From: Dasypus novemcinctus
Lineage: Eukaryota > Chordata > Mammalia > Cingulata > Dasypodidae
Assembly (NCBI RefSeq): GCF_030445035.2
Contig: NC_080682.1
Span: 36,004,770-36,068,769 of the forward strand
Direction of reading: 5' to 3'
Length of the DNA: 64,000 bases
Part shown: piece after piece, positions 1 to 10,234 of the stretch
How positions within the stretch are numbered: the first letter of the stretch is position 1
How the letters are laid out: each line of letters starts with the position of its first letter
Program-made: the position numbers and the translations under genes
Notes under the pieces: model-generated
Told to the model about the DNA's origin: nothing
The model's database searches: none
The model's input: only the letters and a program-made list of their open reading frames with translations

Positions 1-1177
1 ACCCATTTGATATCTAAAATCATCCTAAAGAAAGTGAGCTTGAATTTGTGAATCAAGGCATCTGATGATAACTTAAGAAACTTGCTACAAAAATATTCAT
101 TAAAAAAAAAAGGTCATCCAGATATAGCTGCCACATTGAATCCAGACTAAGGTAGAAGATGTGCTATAGTTTCACAGCTTCCTAGGATGCCAGGTAACTC
201 CTCTTCCCTGTATAATATAGTTCATTGAGGTTCTCTCTATTCTGCAGTCTCTTTTTCCCAATGTAAATAATGTCCCAAGATTGTGCAAAACATGACTCTT
301 TCATCACGCTCTTAATGCAGCAAGTAGCCACTGAGTACAATCTGACCACACAGCTTGTCTTACAATTACACTGTATCTATCATGTTCTTATTGACTCTTG
401 CTTTTGTGGATTCAATTATATATAATATTTCTAGCAAAAACCATGAACTATAGACAACTCACACATACTTGGATAATTCATTACTTATATATTTCCTTTA
501 CCAATTGCCATCACAATCTTATTGACAGCACATTTTATAAATATTATTCCAACATATGAAATATAAATAAGAGAAGTGAATGAGACTCCAGATTATTTTC
601 CACAACCACAGCTGCTAATAAACAGTTAGAAAATCTTTTTATGTGTACTTTCAACCATTCTTTGCTATTCAATATAATTGATGCTATATTGGTCTAGTAT
701 ATCCAAGTGACAATAGTTGCTGAAGGAAAACACAATAATCTCTACCATATTAAAAATTTCCAATTAAGTATAAGCATTTCCTGAGTATTCAGTTGCAGAA
801 AATTAAAGGAGGCAGTTCATTCATGCTGGAAGAAAGTAATTTGACTCTATGGATAATGCACTTCATTAAAATTAAAAAAAAAATGTAATGGAGGAAATGA
901 AACTTTTGTTTTTATCTAAATAACATAATTAACAGGAATAAAATATTTTAAGATTAAGTTAATGTTTAAAATATTATTTAATCTTCACTGGTAAAATTAA
1001 ATAATACACATTTATTCTCATTATAAAATTATTTCACAATATATAAAATAAAACAATAGAAAGAAAAGTAATATCATTTAATTAATAAACATAATTAATA
1101 TTCTGTGCATGTCAATCCATAGTTTTGGTAAATTTTATATTATTGTATTCATACTGATATAGTCTTCATCCAAATTT
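1..1177. other. AT-rich intergenic sequence, no gene seen
   Basis: No reading frame or repeat family is recognised here. The stretch is strongly AT-rich and leads into the first OR pseudogene. Confidence 0.5.
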
Positions 1178-1195
1178 ATTTATTTTTCTTTTCAG
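1178..1195 (+). promoter_or_regulatory. Possible relic splice acceptor upstream of OR pseudogene 1
   Basis: A T-rich tract ends in CAG at 1193-1195, directly before the OR-like sequence. OR genes usually have an intronless coding exon joined to upstream untranslated exons, so an acceptor is expected here. This is an inference from position and composition only. Confidence 0.3.
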
Positions 1196-1202
1196 GGTCT
1201 TA

Positions 1203-2136
1203 ACTCATTGCTACATTTTACACACTTACTAAAGTATATAGAAAACCACATTTCCATTTCTTTGGGGCTTTGTTATCACCAACACATACAAATATTTTAC
1301 TCTGTGCTCTTCTTATTCAATTATGTTTCCATCTTGGTAGGAAGCCTTGTGATCCTTGTCTCCATTAGCTACAAACTCCCTTTATTATCAACCCATGCAC
1401 TATTTCCTGAGCCTTTTATTCTGTATGGACATCTGTTACACCTCTAGTGTTACACCCAAACGGATCAGTGACATGTTAGTAGCGACAAAAAATCATCTCT
1501 TACCAAGCACTTCTTGGGAGGTATTGAGATGTTTATTATTGCTGCCATGGTATTCGATCATTATGTACCGTAAATCTGCAAACCTCTGTACTACGTCATT
1601 ATCATGAACAGGACAAGATGCAACCTTCTAATCCTAGCTGCTTGGGCTGGTTGGGCTCTCCATTCCTTTCTCAGTTTTATCTGATACTAGGTTGCCCTTT
1701 TGCACTCCTAACGAAATTGATCATTATTTTTGTAGTATATTCCCAATGCTGAAAGTTGCCTGTACTGATACCTATTATCACAGGTTTCCTCATAGTTGCA
1801 GATTCAGATATGGTCACCTTAGTAACCTTTGTGGTCCTATTTGTTTTTTATGCCATTATGTTATTCACGCTAAGAAATCATTCAGCTGCTGGAAGACATG
1901 AAGCCCCCTCTACCTGTGGGTCTCATATCACTGTGGTAGTCTTATTCTTTGGTCCAATCTTTGTCTACATAGAACCATCAACCACTTTCCCTGAGGATAA
2001 AATATCTGTACTATTTTACACCATCATAGCTCCTATGTTCAATCCCCTAATCTATACTTTGAGAAATACAGAGGTGAAAAATATTATGAGAAAAATTTGG
2101 TGTCAAATATTATTTTTGAAGGAAGTATGCAATTAA
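1203..2136 (+). pseudogene. Olfactory receptor pseudogene, OR4 family-like (OR pseudogene 1)
   Basis: This is the remnant of a seven-transmembrane odorant receptor G-protein-coupled receptor. OR hallmarks appear in order but in changing frames: a TM1-like stretch (SILVGSLVILVSISY), a TM2 stretch (QPMHYFLS, MDICYTSSVTPK), a damaged end of TM3, an extracellular loop 2 (NEIDHYF, ACTDTY), and TM5-TM7 in one open stretch from 1756 to the TAA at 2134-2136. The last part holds the RNHSAAGR intracellular loop 3 motif and the [14 protein letters not shown]7 motif. The overall span, about 930 bp, fits a full OR coding exon, so decay is by several small indels and stops rather than truncation. The DRY region near 1560 reads DHY and is followed by a stop in that frame. 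The TM7 and loop motifs fit OR4; the subfamily is not resolved. No intact N-terminal start was identified. Confidence 0.9.
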
Positions 2137-2139
2137 AGT

Positions 2140-4353
2140 ATAATTGAAAAGATAGATATTACCTTATAGATTAAAATTTGCATTGCAATCATGTATGTCA
2201 TGGCTGAGGGTAAAAGGATTTACAGTTTCATTAATCAATTACTAATTTTACTGTGCATAAAGCTTTTGGGCACATAATTTGTTTCGTGGAGTATTGAATG
2301 GAATAGGTAGTATTGTCTGAAAAAAATCTTAGGCAAATATATGAAGGAAATGCATTCTTAATCAGTGAATTTTAATTAAAAACTCAATTGTGTAATATAA
2401 ATACTATAATAGTGGACTCTTTTTAACATGGTTCTGGGGGTCAACTCTTCTGACTTTCTGTTAAAAAAATAATTGTTAATGAAAACAGACAAAAACCCAA
2501 TAGTGCAGAAGGCTGAATACACAGTATCTAGTATTGAATCTATTGACCACTGAAAATCATTAATGTAAACATTAAGGGAATGAACTATATAATTCAAGAT
2601 TTGACTACCTCCTCCCTTGTTAAAATTGGTAAACAATTGTCTAGTCTTTGGATCTGGAATCAAAATTCTTTCATATGAATAAGTGAAAAAAATCAGCAAA
2701 ATACAAAAAATGGCTTGGAAAAAATACAGGTATACACACACGCAAGCAAAACAGTATTACACAATAAATATAGCATAACATCTAGGAACTATCAAGAAGA
2801 GTCTCCTGAGAAAAATTTCCTAAAAATGTTCTAGGTACAAAATTTGTTAAAATGACTCTTAGAAAGCAAAGCACATATCATAAGGGAGAAGGGCCTATTA
2901 ACAGGAAAATTTGAAAAAGAAAATATGAGAAACAAATTATGTATATACAATAAACAAGTTACAATCATTCTGGAAGCATTGCACTAAAAGGAAAATGATC
3001 AGAAAAAATAATGAGACTGATAAAACTAAGTAGAGCTCTCAGAGTAGAAAGGAATTGGATAAATTATACTTTTGTCAATATAATAATAAAGGAAACAAAT
3101 TATTGCTAGATTTAATTTATTTTTGGAAAAGCCATAATAAGACATTATGGCAAAGGTGGAAGATTTGAGCAGTAATTTTGGGACATGGAACATTTTATCA
3201 CCACACTATTTATATTACATTCTTCACAAAAAAGAAAATTAAAACCTTCCCATTTAATAAGCTTATTATATAAACAACTTGTACCTTTTTCAAAAACTAT
3301 TTTCAAGCAAGTATTCAAACATAACGTCTCTTCTTCTTTTTCTTTGTGTGCACTGTTCTCACATATGGGGACCATTACCTGTATCACTAACAATTAAGCA
3401 TTAATAATGGAATTAGTGATGTCTAGAAGGCCAATCTCTTTAACAGATAACCCCAAGTATAAATCAGGGAGGGAATGAAATTCAGCAAACTATCAGACTC
3501 TTAAGATATCCTTTTTATTATTTATTTTTTACATGCAATACTATCCCAATTACTTCTGACCCTTACATATTTTGTGAAGCACAAAAACCAACCTCACTCT
3601 GTGCCTTGGTTTCCATTTTTTCAGATTTTCTCCCTGTCCAGGCACTTACCATTTATCAGCAGAATGACTACATTATTTTCAAACAGCACTTCCCTGATTG
3701 CATTCTTCTCCACAGCCAGGGGGAGATCTGGGAAAAACCACAGGAGCAGCAAGGTTTGTCTTTAATGCCAGGATCTCCTCTTGGATATTTCACCTCTTAA
3801 GATTTTTCATATATCTAAGTAAAAACTTATGTCCGTTTGGAACCTGGGAGCCTCTGACATATAAAAGAAAACCATTCTATCTATTCCAAAGGAATATCTC
3901 AAACTATTTAAGTATTTTTAATTTGGATGATTTGGTTTAATGTACTAATTTTCCAAGGAATATTTGAATTTTTTAAAGTAAATAAAAGTGTCCATATGTA
4001 TATGTGCCAGTGTGTTCATCATGCTTATGTCTCTGTAAGTATGACATGGGAGTCACTTGTATTTCTTGAGGAAAGTTAAGAGGAATGACCCTTGCCATCA
4101 GCGATTAAGCGCTTCAGATGAGTGATGTCTGACACTGAAAAGCACATAAAAACTCATGAAAAGTCTAAGGCTGATTTATTTCTGTTCTTTGAGTTTAATT
4201 TGCTTATCTGCTCTTTGAAATTGATGTCGAGGAAGAGCAGGCATGCTATAAACGTGAGGATAAGCTCATGCACTTTACTTTTCCTGCTAAATATGGATAT
4301 GGTTCTCAAACTATTTAGGACATCTAATTGATGAAACCCTGGTGGGAGGTATG
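2140..4353. other. Intergenic, no recognisable gene
   Basis: Only short chance reading frames are present. I could not assign a repeat family to this stretch. Confidence 0.4.
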
Positions 4354-5010
4354 TGTAAAAGTTTGATATTATTTATGAATTCCAGAAAAGTTATTGATTA
4401 TGTTTGTAAACTGGGCTGCTCCTCTGGGTGTGATACCTGATACTCTTTAATGTTATTAAGTTCAACGGTTTTACATATACTTGATTAAATCCAGATTAGG
4501 ACTTTGATTTGACCACATGAGTAGGGAGTGACGCTGGGTTAAGTCCCCGTCCCCTTGGTGGGCTGATAGAAACAGACACTCACTCAAGAAGACACACAAA
4601 AAATGGCACGGGAAGAAAGAATGCTCCCTAAACATGGCAGAGAAGAAAATTTTGATCCTAAAGTCCGGGGAAGAGAGATGAGCCATTTTCCTGAGAGTTT
4701 GCAGGTGAAGAGAACAGAGCAGCTGAGCTGAAGCAACCCGGGAAGAAATAAACCTTATGCCAACCTATAGCTGAGATCAGAAGAAGCAGGTTCTTCAGAG
4801 ACTTAAGAGGAAATAGGAAGAATAGACCAAGCCTGCCATCTTACTTCAACACGTGGCAACTGGTTTGGGTGAGAAAGTACCTTTTATGGTACCTTGAGTT
4901 GAACTCTTAGGGTCTTGTAACTGTAGGTTTTTATCCTAAACAATTACCCTTTATAAAAGCCAACAGATTTCTGTTACTTTGCATCACCACCCCTTTCATT
5001 GACTAATCCA
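4354..5010 (+). mobile_element. Solo LTR, ERVL-type, xenarthran-like
   Basis: The stretch starts TGTAAAAGTTTG and ends GACTAATCCA. It aligns along its length with the reverse complements of the two LTRs at 50166-50726 and 52278-52828, sharing blocks such as TTTATGAATTCCA, TTTGTAAACTGG and CCCTTTATAAAAGCCAAC. Flanking pentamers GTATG (4349-4353) and GCATG (5011-5015) differ at one base and look like a 5-bp target site duplication, as expected for ERVL elements. No internal sequence remains, so this is a solo LTR left by recombination. The TATA-like TTTATAAAAG lies near 4950. Confidence 0.75.
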
Positions 5011-5443
5011 GCATGCAAATTTATATTGTAAATTAACATATATATGTAAAATTGATGGATTATAGTTTATATTAGGTTTTATGAATAACGTCAAACAGCA
5101 TTTCAATGTGTTTGTAGAACTTTTCACTACTACCAACTACATAAAAGGGTTCCATTGTATTTGTATTTTGTATTTTCCCTCTCCCTTTCTCTTGATGAGG
5201 ATGCTAAAGGTTTCAAAATAATATTAATCTTCCAAAGGACCAACATTAGCTTTATTGATAATCTCTATTTTAGTCTATTTGTGAATTTAATTATTCTTTT
5301 TTAATATCTTTATCTCTATATTGTTTGATTTTAATTTCCTTTTATTTACTTGATCTTTATACCTGGGGTATTTAAATCATTTATTACACACTATTTTGCA
5401 TCTTAATGTTAGAGGTAATATCTTTACACATTCTGCAGATTTT

Positions 5444-5785
5444 TTTATCTGCCTCCCACCCCACCCCTGCTTTGCAGCTTTGCTTGCTATCTACTATTGT
5501 GTATCTGTATTTTTTTTAATTCTGTTCCCCTCCGCCTTGTGGTTAGCTCGTTGTCTGTTCTCTGTGTCCATTTCCTGTGTGCTCTTCTGTGCTTTTACTT
5601 CTCTCCCTTTTTTCTTGCATCACCTTGCTAAATTGACTCTAGTTGACTCTCCACAGCACTTGTGGGCTGGGTGGCACTCTGCAGCATGTGGGCAAGCCTG
5701 CCTTCACAAGGAGGCTCTAGGACGCAAACCCAGAGTCTCCCACATGGCAGATGGGAGCCCAACTGATTGGGCCTCAGCCCCTTCC
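5444..5785 (-). mobile_element. DAS-type tRNA-derived SINE, minus strand, with doubled 3' module
   Basis: On the minus strand the element starts at the right end with a tRNA-like head and continues into the DAS body and an A-rich tail. Flanking direct repeats of 17 bp, CACATTCTGCAGATTTT at 5427-5443 and CACATTCTATAGATTTT at 5786-5802, differ at two bases and mark a retroposition target site duplication. At the 3' end the GACACAGAGAACAGACA-like module is followed by an A-rich spacer and a second degraded copy of the same module. A chance 133-codon frame across it is not a gene. Confidence 0.8.
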
Positions 5786-5802
5786 CACATTCTATAGATT
5801 TT

Positions 5803-7038
5803 AAAAAGATGATAAGGGAATATTATGAATATGTTGTGATCAATAGATTCAACAATTTAGAAAGAATGGAAAAATCCCTTGAATAATATAAATCAAAAAA
5901 GTAAAAACCTATATAATCTCAAAACACCTTTATGTCTTAAGAAATTGAATTCTATGTTCAAATCTTTCCAGAAGGAAAAACCCGTTCCATATAGTTCAAC
6001 TGGTATATTTGTCCCAATAGTAAAGAAGGAATAATGTCAATTCTAAACAAACACTTCCAGGAAAAGGAACAAAACAGAATATCTGAACTCTTACGCCAGA
6101 ATTTCACTGCCATGTATCAAATATAACTTTATTTACTTTTGTTAGCATTTTCTAAATGGATAATGACATCACCTATAAAAACAGATAATTTACATATTCC
6201 TTGCCAATCTGGATGACACTTTAAAAAAATAAATTAGACTGGGAGATTTAAGGGATGTAAGATAAATATACAAAAATTGAATATAAAAATATTACTTCTA
6301 AAAATCTGACATATTTTTAAAATGACATTTTAATAACTTAAAATTCTTCATACTTAATGAAGTGTGACAAACTATATGCAAGGCATTTACAGTGAAAAGT
6401 ACAGAACTTTCATGAAAAAACTAAAAGAGCAGCTCATAAATCAAGTGACATTTCATGTTCATAGATAGAAACTCAACATTTTTAAGATGTCAGTTTTTGT
6501 TCCTCCCAAATTAATCCCTAGTCAATACAACACTTCCAAAATGCTAAGAAGGCTTTTTTCCTTTATATAAAACTTAACTCTATACTTTTATGCCAATTGC
6601 AAAGCATAATACAATTTATTTGTAGAAACACTATCTGATATCACCACATATTGTAAAGCTATAGCAATCAAAGCAGTGTGATAGGCTGTTCTTGATTATT
6701 TCAAAATGGTTATTTCTTCTCTATCCTGCTTTGGAAGCAAATGGAATTCTTTGTCTGAAATTCAGGGTGGGAACCTGATGGAGCTGCCTGAGGTAAAAAA
6801 GCCCGGGGAGTTCTCCTAAAACTGAGCCTCCCAGAGATTTTTAATTAGTCAATTACCCTTTGGTTTTCCTACCTAAGGCTCATTTCAGCCCTGATTTCTG
6901 CTCCACTTATGCTGTGATTCTTTGGAGCTGTCTCTCTCTTCAGTTTGGGGGCAGTCATATGATCTATGGCATCAATTCTCCAAAGGATGTTGATTTTCAG
7001 TTTTCAGCTTTTCTCCTGTTGTGAGGATGGGAGTGATG
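5803..7038. other. AT-rich, possibly very degraded L1; no gene
   Basis: The region around 6160-6700 has the A-rich texture of a decayed L1 ORF2 but no clear motif survives. The rest is unassigned. Confidence 0.3.
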
Positions 7039-7312
7039 ACTTCCAAGCACTTTGCGTGTCACAATGGAAATATATTTATTTTCATCAATACAGTTATTCA
7101 AATTTTTCTTATGATTTATTTCTTAAAAATTAGATCTTTAGTAGTGTATAATTTTAATTTCTAAATATTCATATTTAAATCTGTAAATATATTTTGCCTT
7201 AAATCCACTGGGCTTAGAAATCTGGATACTGCCTGTTCTTTAAATTATTGAGGTATTTAAAGTGGCCTAAAAATGACCTATTAAACATATTCTGTTCTGC
7301 ATGCATATAAGA
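7039..7312 (+). repeat. Local duplication, copy A
   Basis: This 270-bp stretch matches 8019-8845 once the L1 insertion in the second copy is removed. Shared blocks include TTCATCAAT, GTGTATAATTTTAATTTC, ATATTTAAATCTGTA and TATTCTGTT. Similarity starts sharply at ACTTCCAAG on both sides and fades after CTGCATG. Confidence 0.8.
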
Positions 7313-7339
7313 TAAATGATTTATACAGATTTAAATATA

Positions 7340-8018
7340 AAAAGACATTTTTAGCTATTTGGGAGCCCTTGCCCTTCCAAATAAATTTGATCATTGGCTC
7401 TTCCATTTCTGCAAAATAGGCTGTTGGAATTTTTTATTGGGATTAGGTTGAATCTGTAAATCAGTTTGGGTAGAATTGATATCGTCACAATATTTAGTCT
7501 TCCTAGCCACAAATACAGAATGTCTTTCCATTTATTTAAGTCTTCTTTGGTTTCTCTCAGCAAGGTTTTATAGTTTTCTGCATACAGATTCTTTATATCC
7601 TTAGTCAAATTTATTCTTAAATATTTGATTTTTAGTCGCTATTATAAATGGAATTTTTTTCAGATTTCCTCCTCAGGTTTCACATCAGTAGCATATGGAA
7701 ACATTTTTGAGTATTGATCATGTATTCTGCCACTCTGCTGAATTCATCTATTCATGTTAGTAGTTTTCTTATGGATTTTTCAGGATTTTCTGGATGTAGG
7801 ATCATGACATCAGGAAATAGTGAAAATTTTACTTCTTCCTTTTCTATTTGGATGACTTTTATTTCTTTATCTAGCCTAATTGCTCTAGCTAAAATTTCTA
7901 GCACAATATTGAATAACAATTTTGATAGTGGGCATCCTTGTCTTGTTTCTGATATCAGGGCAAAAGTTTTCAGTCTTTCACCATTAAGTACAATGCTAGC
8001 TTTAGAGTTTTCATAAAA
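7340..8018 (-). mobile_element. L1 ORF2 reverse transcriptase fragment, minus strand
   Basis: Read on the minus strand this encodes part of an L1 ORF2 reverse transcriptase. From 8036 down to 7752 the translation carries RT text such as [18 protein letters not shown], and from 7608 to 7351 it carries [19 protein letters not shown] and [10 protein letters not shown]. These two pieces are collinear in LINE-1 ORF2. Stops and frame changes separate them, so the copy is dead. It lies between the two copies of the local duplication and has the opposite orientation to the nearby L1 3'UTR. Confidence 0.85.
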
Positions 8019-8090
8019 CTTCCAAGCTTTTAGCATGCCACAATGGAAGTATATTCAGTTTCATCAATTATAGTTATTAAAACTTTTCTT

Positions 8091-8625
8091 GGTGTGGTGG
8101 CTCCATACACCACACCATGGAGCCTAGAGTGATTACAACTGAAAGTGGGAGGATTGCATCCAACATCCATGTGGAATCTGAGCCTCCTCTTGACATAGAG
8201 GTGCAATGGACACAACCAATCCAATGTCCACATAGAAGAGGTGGCATTGGATTGGGAAAAGTGGACATGGTGGCTGATGGGTATGGGGAAAGGCAGGAAG
8301 AGATGAGAGGTGGAGGCGTCTTTGGGATATGGAGCTGCCCTGGATGGTGCTTCAGAGGCAATCACCGGACATTGTAAATCCTCACAGGGCCCACTGGATG
8401 GAATGGAGGAGAGTATGGGCCATGATGTGGACCATTGACTATGAGGTGCAGAGGTGACCAAAGATGTACTTACCAAATCCAATGGATGTGTCATGATGAT
8501 GGGAACGAGTGTTGCTGGGGGGGGGGGGGGGGAGAGGTGGGGTGGGGGGGTGGGGTTGAATGGGACCTCACATATATATTTTTAATGTAATATTATTACA
8601 AAATCAATAAAAAAATGTAAAAAAA
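8091..8625 (+). mobile_element. 5'-truncated L1, 3'UTR only, plus strand
   Basis: The body matches the elements at 44975-45835 and, in reverse, 60534-61102. Shared blocks include ATCCATGTGGAATCT, GTGGACATGGTGGCTG-like text, GGACATTGTA, and an end in TTTTTAATGTAA followed by an A-rich tail. The flanks carry a perfect 12-bp duplication AAAACTTTTCTT (8079-8090 and 8626-8637). The length, tail and duplication fit a 5'-truncated LINE-1 copy. The assignment to L1 3'UTR is from recollection of armadillo L1 elements; the repeat relationship itself is directly visible. Confidence 0.75.
8517..8555 (+). repeat. G-rich tract with quadruplex potential in the L1 3'UTR
   Basis: A run of 16 G (8517-8532) is followed by further G runs up to 8555. 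It contains more than four runs of at least three G in under 40 bases. Confidence 0.85.
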
Positions 8626-8845
8626 AAAACTTTTCTTATGATTAATTTCTTAAAACTTAGATCTTCAGCAGTGTATAATTTTAATTTCAAAATATTTATA
8701 TTTAAATCTGTATAAATCATTTTTCTTAAACTCATCTTGTTCAGAGATGTGAAAACTGTCTGTTCTTCAAGTTACTGAGGCATTTTAAATGCCCTAATAA
8801 TGACCTTTTTTAAATATTCTGTTTCTGCATGAGGCTGTATGTTTC

Positions 8846-10234
8846 TTTAATTGTTGCATGTGTAATTCTTATATGATTAAACATGCCAATATATGCTTTT
8901 AAGCATTTTTTCCATACTGTGTTATTGCCTGCTTTATTTATCAAGAACTTATAAAATAATATTTAATTTCGTTAATTTATATGTTTTTTCATGTAGCTTT
9001 ATCCAATGATATATATATATATATATATATAATATTAAACTTTTCTATCAGTTAGGATTTTACAACAAGAGAGCACAGAGTAAAATTCTGTAAAAGATTA
9101 TAAGAATTTAGTTTCAATAGATTTAGAAAGATGTAAAAAAAAAGCACAAGGAATAAGCAGCACCTTGGTTTAGTAAGAGTACAAGTCTGATATCTGTTAA
9201 GTAGAATATAGAAGGTTCCCTAATGGTATAAAGAAGGGTGGAAATGGGTGATATGACAGAAAATGATATTTTAAAATGAAATAATAAAATAATAAGGACT
9301 TTGCATGGACCATAGAATTATTTGCTCTAAATTAAGGGCTATACTTAACTTGACTCTATTCCCTTTAGTTTATATTGATACTCTTCCTCTGCCCATAGTA
9401 GGAAAACATAAAATAAAAAATAAACAAAAGAAAAAAAACTAAGCAGTATCATGTTTTCCTAATGATAACCACTACCTTGTATTAACTGCTAACAAATAAT
9501 ACAAAAGAATATCTTGTAACACAAAACAATGTACGTGGATTTGAGGTTTTAAATGAGTATACATACTTAGAATCTTCTCCCATAGTTCCATAATGAAGTT
9601 CACAATTTTATATAAATTAGGAAAACCTTTATATTCTTCTAATTCCCTTATCACATTGATCAAATTAGATTATAAAGGAATAGTCGATGTTTAGTGAGTA
9701 TTTTACAATGGAAAAATTCAGCAAATAGTCTTTGAAAAGGTTCTTCTAGTATATTGGTGTGATAGAAAAATAATTTTCATATGAGATTATCAATGCTATT
9801 ATGTAAGTATTCCTGAAACACTGCTATCATAACCCTGGAGAAATAAATATAATTAAAAAAAGACGTAAAAGTCTGTATACCTGTTATAAGAGTACAGTCT
9901 TTATTTCTGGCAGGTTTAACTACACATGAATTGGTTGCTGTACAGCATACAGGGAAACTTTTCCCTCAGGGTTCCTCCTGTACCTTTTATTTTAAGATGT
10001 TCCAATGAATGTTTTCCTACAAGAATCTTTTAGATGGAAAACTCAGGGAAGTATGAGAGTCCTTCCATATATATTTACTGCTTTTATAGTACACGAGACA
10101 AATAAAATGACTCAATCTGAAGGACACTTAGACATACTAAAGAAAAGTAAAACGTGAGAGTAAACGTGCATGTTTAGTACGCATAAGTCTGTATGTATGG
10201 ACAGCATGTGTGTGTTGGGTAAACATAGAAAAGT
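8846..10234. other. AT-rich intergenic, no gene seen; (AT)n near 9009-9032
   Basis: An alternating AT microsatellite lies at 9009-9032. The remaining sequence is unassigned. Confidence 0.5.

Larger units (their letters stand above)
8019..8845 (+). repeat. Local duplication, copy B, interrupted by an L1 3'UTR
   Basis: This is the second copy of the 7039-7312 repeat, split at 8090/8626 by an L1 insertion. The uninterrupted state is seen in copy A (AATTTTTCTTATGATT), which acts as an empty-site reference. Confidence 0.8.

Noticed and set aside
5396-5797. Plus-strand frame of 133 codons with a hydrophobic start
   Set aside because: It reads through a minus-strand SINE; similar frames recur at the other SINE copies.
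7340-8625. Antisense ORF2 piece and sense 3'UTR as one twin-primed L1
   Set aside because: The 3'UTR has its own complete 12-bp target duplication that excludes the ORF2 piece, so the two are separate.
7039-8845. Direct repeats taken as LTRs of a small provirus
   Set aside because: The repeats lack TG...CA ends and a short target duplication, and an unrelated antisense L1 piece lies between them.
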